A DNA stretch of 64,000 bases from Enterobacter cloacae subsp. cloacae ATCC 13047 (lineage in GTDB: Bacteria > Pseudomonadota > Gammaproteobacteria > Enterobacterales > Enterobacteriaceae). The stretch covers positions 3,286,001 to 3,350,000 of the forward strand of contig NC_014121.1 in the NCBI RefSeq assembly GCF_000025565.1. The letters are read 5' to 3'. The translations under genes were made by a program, and so were the position numbers. Positions 9,619 through 19,518 of this stretch are shown in pieces. Numbering within the stretch: position 1 is the first letter of the stretch; every line of letters starts with the position of its first letter. The notes under the pieces are model-generated. The model saw only the letters and a program-made list of their open reading frames with translations, ran no database searches and was not told the DNA's origin.

Positions 9619-10533
9619 ATGCGTTTTCGGCACTTACTACCGCTCATCGGGGCGCTCTTTTCGCTGTATATCATCTGGGGGTCAACCTACTTCGTCATTC
9701 GCATTGGGGTGGAAAGCTGGCCTCCGCTGATGATGGCGGGTATCCGTTTTCTCTCGGCTGGCGTCCTGCTGATGGCCTTCCTGCTGCTGCGCGGACATAA
9801 ACTCCCTCCGCTGCGCCCGATGCTGAATGCGGCGCTGATTGGCCTACTGCTGCTGGCCGTGGGCAACGGCTTTGTCACCGTCGCTGAACATCAGAACGTG
9901 CCCTCCGGTATCGCGGCGGTGGTGGTCGCCACTGTCCCGCTGTTCACGCTCTGCTTTAGCCGTCTTTTCGGCATTCGCACCCGCAAGCTGGAATGGCTGG
10001 GGATTGGAATTGGGCTCGCCGGGATCATTCTGCTCAACAGCGGCGGCAACCTGAGTGGTAACCCGTGGGGGGCCGTGATTATCCTTATCGGATCCATGAG
10101 CTGGGCGTTTGGCTCCGTCTACGGTTCGCGTATTGAGCTGCCGTCCGGCATGATGGCGGGCGCCATTGAGATGCTTGCCGCAGGCATTGTGCTGCTGATT
10201 GCCTCCATGCTGACGGGCGAAACGCTGACAACCATGCCGGATCTGTCTGGCTTCCTCGCCGTGGGTTATCTGGCGCTGTTTGGCTCCATCATTGCCATTA
10301 ATGCGTACATGTTCCTCATCCGCAACGTCTCTCCGGCGGTCGCCACCAGTTACGCCTACGTTAACCCGGTGGTTGCCGTGCTGCTGGGTACGGGACTCGG
10401 CGGTGAAACGCTGTCGCCGGTTGAATGGCTGGCGCTGGGCGTAATTGTGTTTGCCGTGGTGCTGGTCACGCTGGGGAAATACCTGCTGCCCGCTAAGCCT
10501 GAGGTGGTGCCGTGTCAGGTGGAGAAACCGTAA
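9619..10533 (+). CDS. yedA: EamA-family inner membrane transporter YedA
   Basis: This 304-residue protein has ten hydrophobic helices in two EamA repeats (about residues 5-140 and 150-290), as in the drug/metabolite transporter superfamily. It is nearly the same length and sequence as E. coli YedA (IIWGSTYFVIRIGVESWPP at the N-terminus). The substrate is not firmly known; amino acid or metabolite export is usual in the family. The start at MRFRHLLPL was preferred over an out-of-frame upstream ATG. Its last 41 bp overlap the 3' end of vsr on the opposite strand, an unusually long convergent overlap. Confidence 0.93.
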   Translation: MRFRHLLPLIGALFSLYIIWGSTYFVIRIGVESWPPLMMAGIRFLSAGVLLMAFLLLRGHKLPPLRPMLNAALIGLLLLAVGNGFVTVAEHQNVPSGIAAVVVATVPLFTLCFSRLFGIRTRKLEWLGIGIGLAGIILLNSGGNLSGNPWGAVIILIGSMSWAFGSVYGSRIELPSGMMAGAIEMLAAGIVLLIASMLTGETLTTMPDLSGFLAVGYLALFGSIIAINAYMFLIRNVSPAVATSYAYVNPVVAVLLGTGLGGETLSPVEWLALGVIVFAVVLVTLGKYLLPAKPEVVPCQVEKP

Positions 10534-10996
10534 ACGGATGAATGCCCTGAGTGTCGATCTGCGCGGTCTGACCGCCGCCGCAGATCCACTCTTCCAGCCG
10601 TTCGGTCAGATCCCGATCGTTCAGCTTCAGTCTGCCGCGTAGCGCACACTCCCACACCACCAGCACCCGCCATCCCTGTTCGACAAGCGTGCCGATATCC
10701 CGCCGATCGCGCTGGACGTTTTTGCCAATCTTCTCCAGCCAGAAATCGGTGCGCGTCGCCGGGACTTTAAACAGATAGCAGTCGTGACGGTGCCAGAAGC
10801 AGCCGTGGGTAAAGATAATGCACTCATAGGCATCAATGACGAAATCAGGACGCCCGGCAAGTGCGGCATCCTGCATCCGAAAGTCATAGCCTGCCTCAGT
10901 CAGTAGCCCGGCGAGGCGTTTCTCAATCGCCGTATCACGCGTACCGATGGCACGCATGTTTTTACTGCGCGTCGCCTTATTGTGCACATCCGTCAT
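10493..10996 (-). CDS. vsr: Very short patch repair endonuclease Vsr
   Basis: This 167-residue endonuclease nicks at T:G mismatches produced when 5-methylcytosine in CC(A/T)GG deaminates. The family hallmarks are visible: [13 protein letters not shown] near residue 14, the metal-site aspartate in GRPDFVID, and the [10 protein letters not shown] block with its conserved histidines. The start was set at [14 protein letters not shown], which overlaps the dcm 3' end by 20 bp as in E. coli. The C-terminus is about 10 residues longer than E. coli Vsr (156) and reads into the yedA 3' end on the other strand. Confidence 0.94.
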   Translation of the reverse strand: MTDVHNKATRSKNMRAIGTRDTAIEKRLAGLLTEAGYDFRMQDAALAGRPDFVIDAYECIIFTHGCFWHRHDCYLFKVPATRTDFWLEKIGKNVQRDRRDIGTLVEQGWRVLVVWECALRGRLKLNDRDLTERLEEWICGGGQTAQIDTQGIHPFTVSPPDTAPPQA

Positions 10997-12410
10997 TGAC
11001 GGCCTCACTCTGGCGCAGGGCAACCGCCTGTTTAATGCGTGAGGACAGCAGTTTCGCCACCGCCGCAAAGGCGGGCACCACCACCGAGTTGCCAAACTGT
11101 CGGTAGGCCTGCGTATCAGAGACCGGAATGCGGAAGCTGTACCCCTGCGGCGTCTCAAACCCCATCAGCCGCGCGCACTCGCGTGGGGTTAAGCGACGAG
11201 GACGATGACGCTGGTTCTCAGGGTTATCAAAGTCTTTCTCGCCCAGCGCTTTGTCCCAGCCACGATCGATCAGGATCTCCGCACCATCTTTGTAATAGCG
11301 CGCGGACAAGGTGCGGGTGACACAGTGCGGATCGTTCGGGTTGACCAGGCCAAAACCAAAACCGTTGCCTTTTGCCTGATGCTTTTTGGCATAGCGATAG
11401 AGGTACTTCCACAGCACCGGGGTGAGGATAAATTTCGCGTCGACGGCGGGCTCCAGAAGATCGGCGACGGACGGACGGCGCGCCGGATAGAGCGACGGGA
11501 TATCCCGCAGGGTAAAATCACCTTTCAGGTTGAGATCGCGGCGGAACCCGACCAACACAATACGTTCCCGGTGCTGGGGCAGGAAGTATTTCCCGTCAAT
11601 GATTTTAGGATCATCGGCACCCATATCCTGGGAGTCCGCCACGTCGTAGCCCAGCTCATCCAGCGTCTGCATAATAATGCGGAAGGTTTTACCGCCGTCA
11701 TGACTCTTTAAATTCTTGACGTTTTCCAGCACAAAAATGGCCGGACGGCGGGCATCGATAATACGGGCGACATCAAAAAACAGGGTTCCCTGCGTATCGC
11801 AGGCAAAACCGTGGGCACGTCCGAGGGCATTTTTCTTCGATACCCCGGCAAGCGAGAATGGCTGGCACGGGAAGCCCGCCAGCAGTACGTCATGCGCCGG
11901 GATGTTCTGGCGAATATGCTCTGCCGCCTCTTCATCGCTCACGCCGCTTTTATGGCTCAGCGTGACATCGCGGATATCCGCGTTGAACTGATGCGCGTCC
12001 GGGTCACAATACCAGTTGGCTTTATAGGTGCGGACCGCGTGTTTGTTCCACTCGCTGGTGAAGACGCACTGTCCGCCGATGGCTTCAAATCCGTGTCGAA
12101 TGCCCCCGATACCGGCAAACAGATCGATAAAGCGGAAGGCATAATGGGGATGGGCGGCGGAAGGACGCGGAAGCAATGTTTGCAGATAACGAAACTCGCC
12201 GTCGCTCAGGCGATGCCCTGCCCGCTCGCTGGTGATAAGTCTCTTAATGATTGCCGGGCTCCAGTGACCCTCACCGTGTGCCATGAGCTGGCTGGCGAGG
12301 GTTTTGGCATCATAGATATCCAGCAGCTGGCGCAGCAGCGCCTGCACCGTTGCCGTTGATTTCTCAGCCTGCTCAGGTGCGGGCTCACTCACTGATCGAT
12401 TTTCCTGCAT
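10977..12410 (-). CDS. dcm: DNA-cytosine methyltransferase Dcm
   Basis: This 477-residue C5-cytosine methyltransferase modifies the inner C of CC(A/T)GG. The conserved motifs occur in order: motif [13 protein letters not shown] (about 96-107), motif [13 protein letters not shown] with the catalytic cysteine (about 175-185), motif [11 protein letters not shown], and motif [15 protein letters not shown] near the C-terminus. The N-terminal 90 residues are the Dcm-specific extension. It is translationally coupled to vsr. No restriction enzyme is encoded nearby, so it is an orphan methylase as in E. coli. Confidence 0.96.
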   Translation of the reverse strand: MQENRSVSEPAPEQAEKSTATVQALLRQLLDIYDAKTLASQLMAHGEGHWSPAIIKRLITSERAGHRLSDGEFRYLQTLLPRPSAAHPHYAFRFIDLFAGIGGIRHGFEAIGGQCVFTSEWNKHAVRTYKANWYCDPDAHQFNADIRDVTLSHKSGVSDEEAAEHIRQNIPAHDVLLAGFPCQPFSLAGVSKKNALGRAHGFACDTQGTLFFDVARIIDARRPAIFVLENVKNLKSHDGGKTFRIIMQTLDELGYDVADSQDMGADDPKIIDGKYFLPQHRERIVLVGFRRDLNLKGDFTLRDIPSLYPARRPSVADLLEPAVDAKFILTPVLWKYLYRYAKKHQAKGNGFGFGLVNPNDPHCVTRTLSARYYKDGAEILIDRGWDKALGEKDFDNPENQRHRPRRLTPRECARLMGFETPQGYSFRIPVSDTQAYRQFGNSVVVPAFAAVAKLLSSRIKQAVALRQSEAVNDGCAQ

Positions 12411-12453
12411 TCTTTTAACCGGACAATAAAGACTGGAAACAGATTACCACAGT

Positions 12454-13161
12454 TCAACGGTGCAAACTGCGGCGGAAGCGGCTCAGTACCTGGCTATCCA
12501 GCCCCAGGCAGTCACCCTGTAATTCGGCACTCAGTTTTGCCATAAACTGGATGAGAAAATCGGCGTTGTGGCGTGCCAGCTCGCGCCCCATTTCTGTTTG
12601 CATTGTATCAGGCAGGCGCAGCAGCTTGGTCTGAAAATGGTCGAGGGCAAACGCCCGGTCATCAAGGGTTCGCGCATCAGCAAAGGGATCGCGTGCGTCA
12701 AAAAGCGGCACGCCCAGCGCCCCCGAAACGGCAAACACGCGCGCCAGGCCAATCGCCCCTAACGCTTCCAGCCGGTCAGCATCCTGCACAATTTTCGCTT
12801 CCAGACTCTGCGGCGCGATCCCGGCACTGAAGCTGTGCGCCTCAATAGCATGCGCCACGGCGTCATAATGCGCGGGGGGAAAGTCCGGGAAGTCGCGATG
12901 CAGGATCTCACGCGTTTTACGCGCTGCCAGCTGGGATGACTGGCCGCGTTCAGGATGGTTTTTCGGCAGGCTGACAATATCGTGGAAATAGCAGGCGGTC
13001 AGGATCACCAGCGGCTCGACCGCCTGGTTAGCCAGGATTTTTTGCGCCGTCATCCAGACGCGACGAAAGTGCGAAATATCATGCGCGGTGTCGTCGGTGG
13101 TGTGGTTTTCCCCGAGCCAGCGCTCAAAACGTTGCTGCCACTGCGTAAGTTCCATCATCAC
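12454..13161 (-). CDS. yedJ: HD-domain phosphohydrolase YedJ
   Basis: This 235-residue protein is of the HD metal-dependent phosphohydrolase superfamily. The metal ligands appear as the first histidine in DISHFRRVW (about residue 30), the HD pair in CYFHDIVSL (about 58-59), and the aspartate in [15 protein letters not shown] (about 128). The sequence matches E. coli YedJ along its whole length. Its substrate is not established. The exact start among the three consecutive methionines is uncertain by one or two codons; the third gives the E. coli-like MELTQWQ. Confidence 0.92.
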   Translation of the reverse strand: MMMELTQWQQRFERWLGENHTTDDTAHDISHFRRVWMTAQKILANQAVEPLVILTACYFHDIVSLPKNHPERGQSSQLAARKTREILHRDFPDFPPAHYDAVAHAIEAHSFSAGIAPQSLEAKIVQDADRLEALGAIGLARVFAVSGALGVPLFDARDPFADARTLDDRAFALDHFQTKLLRLPDTMQTEMGRELARHNADFLIQFMAKLSAELQGDCLGLDSQVLSRFRRSLHR

Positions 13162-13206
13162 GTCCTGTTGTTAAAATGGTTACAATAGCAACTTTCCCGG
13201 ACGCTA

Positions 13207-13476
13207 TCACGAGTTGTCCTGACGGGGACGGGTGTACCACGCAATCCCGCCCAGGATCAGGCCGACCGTGCCCAGCACCAGAAACCCCAGCAATGCCCCA
13301 AGCCATTTGCCGCTGGTCGAACCCAAATCCCCTTCCACTGCTGCATTCGGCAGCGACGGTATTTTACTGATGACCCAAACATACCGGGCCATCGCCCAGA
13401 CAAAGTAACCGCAAAAAGCATAAAACACCCACAGGGCCAGTTTGCCTCCCAGGCTGCGTTCGATTTTTCGTTCCAT
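13207..13476 (-). CDS. Small inner membrane protein, unknown function
   Basis: This 89-residue protein has two hydrophobic segments (about residues 12-36 and 58-80) flanked by basic residues, consistent with a two-helix inner membrane protein with both ends in the cytoplasm. The loop between them is short and mildly acidic. I do not recognise the family. It sits between yedJ and the porin, roughly where E. coli has yedR, but the similarity to YedR could not be confirmed by eye. The start ATG is preceded by GGAGTGAAAG. Confidence 0.75.
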   Translation of the reverse strand: MERKIERSLGGKLALWVFYAFCGYFVWAMARYVWVISKIPSLPNAAVEGDLGSTSGKWLGALLGFLVLGTVGLILGGIAWYTRPRQDNS

Positions 13477-13907
13477 CTTTCACTCCACGGTCACTGCCGT
13501 ACCGTTTGCACATGCTTACTCTAGTTTTGTGACAGTTATCACATTTTGGCATTAAACCCTGTACTGTGTGAAGGTTTCTGACGCTCAGTTTGCGTTAAGT
13601 TGATCCTGGGCAAGGTTACAGAAGAGGACGACTGGTGAGTGTTTAATTCGGAGAAATATAATTTAGGTTAATAATAGAATTTATAAAATAACCACGAAAA
13701 ATACTTAACAATAATTAACCAATATATATTTCAAATTATAATTCACGAGAAAAATAAAGCGACACTAGACATATTTAGTAATATTTTTACCCATTTAATT
13801 ACATTTATTATTGAACTTAAAACCCCTCTCCTGGAATAGTATCGACGCTGTAGTTGCGGAGCGTGATTACATATATTCATATAAATTATCTCTAAAGGGA
13901 ATATATA
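13477..13907. promoter_or_regulatory. AT-rich regulatory region upstream of the porin
   Basis: This 431-bp gap has no gene. From about 13640 to 13830 it is strongly AT-rich, as in H-NS/OmpR-regulated porin promoters. A plausible ribosome site (TAAAGGGAA) precedes the porin start. No single OmpR site could be called with confidence. Confidence 0.5.
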
Positions 13908-15065
13908 ATGAAAAGAAAAGTATTGGCCATTCTTGTACCCGCGTTATTAATGGCTGGCGCAGCAAATGCCGCTGAGATGTACAATAAAGACGGTAATAAA
14001 GTTGACCTGTACGGTAAAGTCGATGCACGTCATACCTTCTCTGACAACCCTGGCGACGATGGCGATGAAACCTATGTGCAGGTTGGCTTCAAAGGTGAAA
14101 CCCAGATCACCAACGATCTGATCGGTTACGGCCAGTGGGAATATAAAACCTACGCAAATAATACTGAGTCCGCCGGTGATAAATCCTTTAACCGTCTGGC
14201 CTATGCGGGTCTGAAATATGGCGAATACGGTTCATTTGATTATGGCCGTAATTATGGTGTCGTCTATGACGTAGAAGCCTGGACCGATATGCTGCCGGTA
14301 TTTGGTGGTGATTCCTACACCTGGACTGATAACTTTATGAATGGCCGTGCTAACGGTCTGGCGACCTACCGTAATACGGATTTCTTTGGTCTGGTTGAAG
14401 GTCTGAATTTTGCGCTGCAATATCAGGGCGCGAATGAAGGTCAGGACGCGACAGAAGATCAGGAAGGAACCAAAAATGGTCATGACGACGTGCGTTTCCA
14501 GAATGGCGACGGCTTCGGTATGTCTACCACCTATGATTTCGATTTCGGCCTGAGCCTGGGTGCGGCATATTCTTCCTCTGATCGTAGCAACAAACAAGAA
14601 GGTTACGGTGAGAAATACAGCGCTCGTTACGCGGGCGGTAAAACAGCAGAAGCATGGACTCTGGGTGCGAAATATGATGCTAACAACATCTATCTGGCGA
14701 TGATGTATGCTGAAACTCGCAATATGACGCCATATGGTGATTATGGAATCGCGGATCAAACTCAGAACTTCGAAGCAGTAGCACAATATCAGTTCGACTT
14801 CGGTCTGCGTCCATCCCTGGCATGGGTTTACTCTAAGGGTAAAGATATGACTTACCCAGGTAACCGCAGTAATCCTCAGGGCCAGCACGGTGATGTTGAT
14901 CTCGTGAACTATATCGATGTTGGCATGACCTACACTTTCAATAAAAACTTCTCCACCTATGTTGATTACAAAATCAACCTGCTGGATAACGATGATCGCT
15001 TCTACGAAGCCAATGGCATCTCCACCGATGACATCGTTGGCGTAGGCATGACCTACCAGTTCTAA
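13908..15065 (+). CDS. OmpC/OmpF-family general porin (OmpS1/YedS-like position)
   Basis: This 385-residue protein is an outer membrane trimeric porin. It has a 21-residue signal peptide (ending AANA before [16 protein letters not shown]). The constriction-loop sequence [25 protein letters not shown] is at about residues 130-155, and it ends in the BAM-recognised C-terminal GMTYQF. It resembles OmpC/OmpN/OmpS types. Its place next to dcm/yedJ is that of Salmonella ompS1 and the E. coli yedS pseudogene, so it may be a quiescent, specially regulated porin rather than the main OmpC. The long AT-rich upstream region supports tight regulation. Confidence 0.9.
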   Translation: MKRKVLAILVPALLMAGAANAAEMYNKDGNKVDLYGKVDARHTFSDNPGDDGDETYVQVGFKGETQITNDLIGYGQWEYKTYANNTESAGDKSFNRLAYAGLKYGEYGSFDYGRNYGVVYDVEAWTDMLPVFGGDSYTWTDNFMNGRANGLATYRNTDFFGLVEGLNFALQYQGANEGQDATEDQEGTKNGHDDVRFQNGDGFGMSTTYDFDFGLSLGAAYSSSDRSNKQEGYGEKYSARYAGGKTAEAWTLGAKYDANNIYLAMMYAETRNMTPYGDYGIADQTQNFEAVAQYQFDFGLRPSLAWVYSKGKDMTYPGNRSNPQGQHGDVDLVNYIDVGMTYTFNKNFSTYVDYKINLLDNDDRFYEANGISTDDIVGVGMTYQF

Positions 15066-15079
15066 TCCACTAAAACACC

Positions 15080-15106
15080 AAAGGCCGCAATCGCGGCCTT
15101 TTTTTA
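15080..15106 (+). terminator. Rho-independent terminator after the porin
   Basis: The stem AAAGGCCGC-AATC-GCGGCCTTT is followed by an uninterrupted T run, 15 bp after the porin stop codon. Confidence 0.9.
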
Positions 15107-15121
15107 TTCCTGCGCTCTCTA

Positions 15122-15985
15122 TTACGGTGCTTCCTGCAACGCCACCCGAATAAACCCGTTATTCTGCGCAAGCAACTCATGCGCTTTCCATGCATCCAGC
15201 CCGGTCAGCACCATCAGCACCGCCGTTTTGCAGTTATGGTTACAGCTCTCCAGCGCGGCTTTTGCTACCGCTCGGGTGCATCCCCCCGCTTCCATCACTA
15301 TCGCGATTTGCCGTTCAGCCCACTGGGTGCTGCTCGCCTCCAGATCCACGCGCAGGTTGCTGTAAACCCGCCCGGTGCGGACGGCCAGCCCGGTGGTCAC
15401 CATAGAGAGGATCATTTTCTGCGCGATGGCCGCTTTGGTGTTCAGATACCCGGCAACCACATCCGGGCCCAACTCTGGCGCAATCACCATACTTGCCAGC
15501 TGCGCCGCTTCGCTTTGCGCATTATCGGTAATCACCGCCACCGGTGAACCGAGCGACCACGCATGCCGCATGGCGCCCCAGACCCACGGCGTTTTTCCGC
15601 TTACGGTGACCGCCAGCATCATATCGTGCTCGCCAAAGTTAATCGCCTGCAGGTCGGCAACGCCGCGCTCGTAGCTTGTCGCATCGTCGTCCGCCGTGAT
15701 GGCAATCACCGGGGTTTTACCCGGGGCATACTCATCCGCCGCCTGTTTCGCCACACAGCCAGACGGCCCCGCGCCAACCATAACCAGACGCCCCCCGTGG
15801 CTCAGGGTCGCGGCGGCGTTATCCACCACACGGGCAATAATGGGTAAAAAAGGGGTGATTGCAGCGGAGATAAGTGCATCATCCTGGTGAATGACTTTCA
15901 GCATGTCCAGCGTGGACAATCTATCGATATTCATCGTGCTGGCGTGCCGTCTTTCCTTGACCGAACCGGTAAGCATAATGCTCAT
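15122..15985 (-). CDS. Divergent MurQ-like SIS-domain protein
   Basis: This 287-residue protein resembles N-acetylmuramic acid 6-phosphate etherase (MurQ), which cleaves the lactyl ether of MurNAc-6-P during peptidoglycan recycling. MurQ-like segments are TMNIDRLSTLDMLKVIHQDD (about 18-37), the SIS phosphosugar loop region GAGPSG, and VSGKTPWVWGAM. The etherase hallmark LDASECPPTFG is absent, replaced by a short KQAADEYAPGKTP stretch, so etherase activity is doubtful. The start follows a strong ribosome site (AAGGAGGCTGTTT). It is divergent from the dcuS-like gene, and no MurP PTS gene is adjacent. Confidence 0.75.
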   Translation of the reverse strand: MSIMLTGSVKERRHASTMNIDRLSTLDMLKVIHQDDALISAAITPFLPIIARVVDNAAATLSHGGRLVMVGAGPSGCVAKQAADEYAPGKTPVIAITADDDATSYERGVADLQAINFGEHDMMLAVTVSGKTPWVWGAMRHAWSLGSPVAVITDNAQSEAAQLASMVIAPELGPDVVAGYLNTKAAIAQKMILSMVTTGLAVRTGRVYSNLRVDLEASSTQWAERQIAIVMEAGGCTRAVAKAALESCNHNCKTAVLMVLTGLDAWKAHELLAQNNGFIRVALQEAP

Positions 15986-16149
15986 AAACAGCCTCCTTAT
16001 TATGAGTACCCACACACTATAAAGTGTTTTATATGGATGACATGCGAGGAGGGTCACGAAAAGCGGAGCAAATGCATGCTTTTACACAGCTTTAAGAAAA
16101 GCGCGTCATCGGCGATAATTACCCCTTTCTTCTTCATCGCGGAGTGTTG

Positions 16150-17766
16150 ATGAGCGATTTGCAGCCCTTTCCCCAGACGCGCAAGCGCCCCATGAAACTG
16201 AACACGCTGGTCACGTTGATGGTGTGCGCGATCATCGCCTCTGTGCTGCTGCTGGTCTTTGCGCTCTATTCAGTGCAGATCACCCGGGCGACCCGCGATG
16301 ACGTCAAAGATACGGCGCTGGGTATTGCCCGAACACTGGCGAACAGCCCGGAGATCCAGCGTGGCCTGATGCAACCGCCGCAGGCCGATATCATCCAGCC
16401 CATCGCCCAGGGCGTTACAAAACGCAACGACCTGCTGCTGACCGTGGTCACCGACATGCGCGGTATTCGCTATTCGCACCCGAACGAAGCGCTGATTGGC
16501 CTGCATTTTATCGGCGACGATCTGAACCCGGCGCTGGAAGGGAAAGAGAACGTCTCCGTTAACCGGGGCGCGCTCGCGGAAGCCCTTCGCGTATTTACGC
16601 CCGTGTATGACAGCCAGCACGAGCAGATCGGCGTGGTGGTGGTCGGCATCTCGCTAAAAAAAGTGGAAGACCAGATCGCCCGCGGGCGACTCAACGCCGT
16701 CTGGACCATTTTGTTCAGTATCTTTATGAGCTCCATGGCGATCTGGGGACTGGTTCGCGTTCTGAAACGCATCCTGTTCGGGCTGGAGCCGTATGAAATC
16801 TCCGCGCTGTTTGAACAACGTCAGGCGATGCTGCAGTCGCTCCGCGAAGGAGTGTTAGCGGTCGATATTCATGGCCGCGTGACGATGATAAACCACACCG
16901 CCAGAGAGATATTGCTCCTGCCCTCCGGCAAGCAGACCGAAAACGCCAGCGCGCCCCTGCTGGCCAGCCTGCGTGAGGTGTCAAAGACGGGCATCGCGCG
17001 TCAGGATCAGGAGATCAGCTGCAACGGACGGCTGCTGCTGTGCAACATGGTGCCGGTGAAAAGCCAGGAGCGGGTGATAGGCGCCATCACCACCTTCCGC
17101 GATAAAACCGAAATCAGCCAGCTGATGCAGCGCATCGACGGCATGGTGAATTACGTCGATGCCCTGCGCGCCCACACGCACGAGTTTATGAACAAACTGC
17201 ACGTGATCCTGGGCCTGCTGCATATCAAGCGCTACGACAAACTGGAAGAGTACATCCTGCAGACAGCGCACAATTATCAGACGGACATTGGCACCATCCA
17301 GAGCAAGGTGAAATCGCCGGTGATTGCCGGGTTCCTGCTGGGTAAAATCAACCGGGCGAAAGAAGCGGGGATCACCCTCACCCTGGCGGATGAGTGCCAG
17401 ATACCGGATACCGCCAACGAAGAGCAGGTCGCGGTGCTGGTCACCGTGCTCGGTAATTTGATTGAAAACGCACTGGACGCGATGGAGGGCCAGCCGGAAG
17501 GCGAAATCACCCTGCTGCTGCACTATCAGAATGGCTGGCTCAGCTGTGAAGTCAGCGATGACGGCCCGGGAATTGATCCCGCCCAGCTGGAGACTATTTT
17601 TACTAAAGGCTTCTCAACAAAAGGTGAAAACCGGGGCGTTGGGCTGTTCCTTGCCCGCCAGCAAATTCAGAACCTGGGCGGTGATATCACCGTCGAATCT
17701 GAACCTGGCGTATTTACCCAATTTTTTGTTCACATCCCCTGGGATAGCGAGAGGAATATCGCGTGA
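16150..17766 (+). CDS. dcuS: DcuS-like C4-dicarboxylate/citrate sensor kinase
   Basis: This 538-residue membrane sensor kinase of the CitA/DcuS family closely resembles E. coli DcuS over its whole length. Two membrane helices (about 20-40 and 180-202) enclose a periplasmic Cache/PASp domain. It keeps the ligand-binding residues seen in DcuS: RYSHP, the phenylalanine in GLHFIGDD, and the arginine in ALRVFTPVYD. A cytoplasmic PAS domain follows, then the H-box HEFMNKLHVILGLL and the ATPase boxes NLIENALDA and DDGPGI. The start ATG is preceded by GGAG; a GTG six bases earlier is possible. It overlaps the response regulator gene by 4 bp. A paralogue of a canonical dcuS elsewhere cannot be excluded. 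Confidence 0.88.
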   Translation: MSDLQPFPQTRKRPMKLNTLVTLMVCAIIASVLLLVFALYSVQITRATRDDVKDTALGIARTLANSPEIQRGLMQPPQADIIQPIAQGVTKRNDLLLTVVTDMRGIRYSHPNEALIGLHFIGDDLNPALEGKENVSVNRGALAEALRVFTPVYDSQHEQIGVVVVGISLKKVEDQIARGRLNAVWTILFSIFMSSMAIWGLVRVLKRILFGLEPYEISALFEQRQAMLQSLREGVLAVDIHGRVTMINHTAREILLLPSGKQTENASAPLLASLREVSKTGIARQDQEISCNGRLLLCNMVPVKSQERVIGAITTFRDKTEISQLMQRIDGMVNYVDALRAHTHEFMNKLHVILGLLHIKRYDKLEEYILQTAHNYQTDIGTIQSKVKSPVIAGFLLGKINRAKEAGITLTLADECQIPDTANEEQVAVLVTVLGNLIENALDAMEGQPEGEITLLLHYQNGWLSCEVSDDGPGIDPAQLETIFTKGFSTKGENRGVGLFLARQQIQNLGGDITVESEPGVFTQFFVHIPWDSERNIA

Positions 17767-18482
17767 TAAATGTATTAATTGTCGATGATGACGCCATGGT
17801 AGCCGACCTCAACCGTCTGTATGTTAACCGTGTTGAAGGCTTTAGCTGCTGCGGCGTCGCCTCCACGCTGAACCAGGCCGAGGCCATTATTAACAACCCT
17901 GCCCAGCCGGTTGATCTGGTGCTGCTGGATGTCTACATGCAACAGGATAACGGGCTGGATCTGCTGCCGGTGATCCGCGCCTCCGGTCGCCCAATCGATG
18001 TCATTATGATCTCTTCGGCTGCGGACGCCGCGACAATCCAGACCTCTATCCATTACGGCGTGGTGGATTATCTGATTAAACCGTTCCAGTTCCCGCGCTT
18101 TGAAGAGGCGCTGAACGGCTGGAAGGCAAAGCACAGCCTGATGGGCTCGCACCAGTATTATGAGCAGGCGGACGTCGACAGGCTGATCCACGGCGGGGCG
18201 CCGGAGCTGGCAGACAGCAAAAAGCTGCCAAAAGGGTTAACGCCGCAAACGCTGCGCACCATCTGCCAGTGGATTGACGCTCACCCGGAGACCGAGTTTT
18301 CCACCGATGACCTGGCCAGTGCAGTGAATATCTCGCGCGTCTCCTGCCGAAAATATCTGATCTGGCTGGCGCAAATCAATATCCTGTTCACCAGCATTCA
18401 CTACGGCGCTACCGGGCGCCCGGTATATCGTTACCGTCTCCAGCCCGAGCAGACAGGCCTGCTCAAACAGTACTGTCAGTAA
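17763..18482 (+). CDS. dcuR: DcuR-like response regulator
   Basis: This 239-residue protein starts with GTG and overlaps the kinase gene as GTGA. The receiver domain shows the acidic pair VDDDAMVADLN, the phosphorylated aspartate in LLDVYM (about residue 55), the SSAAD motif and the lysine of YLIKPFQ. The C-terminal helix-turn-helix has LASAVNISRVSCRKYL, nearly the same as E. coli DcuR. It should activate the neighbouring fumarate reductase and transporter genes when C4-dicarboxylates are sensed. Its 3' end overlaps the convergent apbE gene by 20 bp. Confidence 0.88.
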   Translation: MINVLIVDDDAMVADLNRLYVNRVEGFSCCGVASTLNQAEAIINNPAQPVDLVLLDVYMQQDNGLDLLPVIRASGRPIDVIMISSAADAATIQTSIHYGVVDYLIKPFQFPRFEEALNGWKAKHSLMGSHQYYEQADVDRLIHGGAPELADSKKLPKGLTPQTLRTICQWIDAHPETEFSTDDLASAVNISRVSCRKYLIWLAQINILFTSIHYGATGRPVYRYRLQPEQTGLLKQYCQ

Positions 18483-19425
18483 TGCGGTAACTATTATCCA
18501 GTAAAGTAAAGCGGAAGTGGTGCGCTGACGAGAGCACCACTTCTTTTGTTTTGGTCACAAAGATCGCTTCTATATCAGGACGCGCGCGCAGCACCGCGCA
18601 GCCCTTCTCCACGCCCATGCCGTACATCAGCGTGGTCCAGATATCCCCATCGATAGAATCGTTTGAAATGATGGTCACGCTGTCCAGTTCATTATCCAGC
18701 GGATACCCGGTACGCGGGTCAAGGATATGGTGGTAGCGCCTGCCGTTTTGTTCAAAGTAGCGTTCATAGGTTCCCGACGTCACCATGGAGCGGTTCTCTA
18801 CCGTCATCGCGCCAATCAGCTCATCACCCGCAAACGGTTTTTTAAGCCCCACGCTCCAGCCCCCCTCCGGCGAGCCCAGCGTCTGGATATTGCCCCCGAG
18901 GTTGATCAGCCCGAGTTCAGCGCCCTCTTTGCGCAGATAATCCCGCACCCTGTCAGCGATATAGCCTTTGGCTATGGCGCCCAGGTCGATCTCCATCCCT
19001 TTTTGGGTCAAAAAGACGCTACTGCTGGCCTCGTCCAGCACCACATCCTCAGGACGGGTAATCGCCAGCAAGGCGGCGATGTCTTCGGCGGGCGGCACGC
19101 TGTCGCCGCGAAAGCCAATTTTCCAGCGTTTCACCAGCGGGCCAATCGCCAGGTTAAACGCGCTGTCCTTGAGCAGGCTCGCCGCTTTTGCGCAGCGGAT
19201 CAGCTCGAACACCGGACGGCTGACGCTGACGGGCCGCTGCCCCGCCGCATGGTTGATTTCCATAACTTCAGAGTGCGCGCGGTTAACGGTAAGCAGATCT
19301 TCGTACTGTTTGATCAGGCGAAACACGCGGGAGGCGAGGGCTTCGTCATAGGAGAAGAGTTTCAGGAGGATGGGAGAGCCCATCAGGACGGCGGAGTAGC
19401 TGTAGACGCGGTTGTCATCAGACAT
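18463..19425 (-). CDS. apbE: Cytoplasmic FAD:protein FMN transferase (ApbE family)
   Basis: This 320-residue ApbE-family enzyme attaches FMN from FAD covalently to a Ser/Thr in a DxxTGAT-type motif of target proteins. Family features are GAIAKGYIADRVRDYL (about 170-185), NLGGNIQTLG, and HHILDPRTGYP with the metal-site residues. It has no lipoprotein signal or membrane segment, so it should act in the cytoplasm. This fits the adjacent fumarate reductase, which is also unexported and contains the target motif. It lies 93 bp downstream of that gene with a REP element between them, probably in one transcript. Confidence 0.92.
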   Translation of the reverse strand: MSDDNRVYSYSAVLMGSPILLKLFSYDEALASRVFRLIKQYEDLLTVNRAHSEVMEINHAAGQRPVSVSRPVFELIRCAKAASLLKDSAFNLAIGPLVKRWKIGFRGDSVPPAEDIAALLAITRPEDVVLDEASSSVFLTQKGMEIDLGAIAKGYIADRVRDYLRKEGAELGLINLGGNIQTLGSPEGGWSVGLKKPFAGDELIGAMTVENRSMVTSGTYERYFEQNGRRYHHILDPRTGYPLDNELDSVTIISNDSIDGDIWTTLMYGMGVEKGCAVLRARPDIEAIFVTKTKEVVLSSAHHFRFTLLDNSYRITDSTV

Positions 19426-19446
19426 GGCAGTTTCCTCAGAGGTAGC

Positions 19447-19502
19447 CCCGGCAGGTGCCGCGCCGCCGGGGAGAATGCCGGACAGCGCAACGCTTATCCG
19501 GC
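19447..19502. repeat. REP/BIME element between frd-like gene and apbE
   Basis: The segment holds CCCCGGC...GCCGGGG followed by GCCGGACAGCG...CGCTTATCCGGC, the usual pair of imperfect palindromes of an enterobacterial REP unit. It lies inside a probable two-gene transcript and may set 3' stability of the upstream message. Confidence 0.7.
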
Positions 19503-19518
19503 AAGGAAAACAGGAGCC

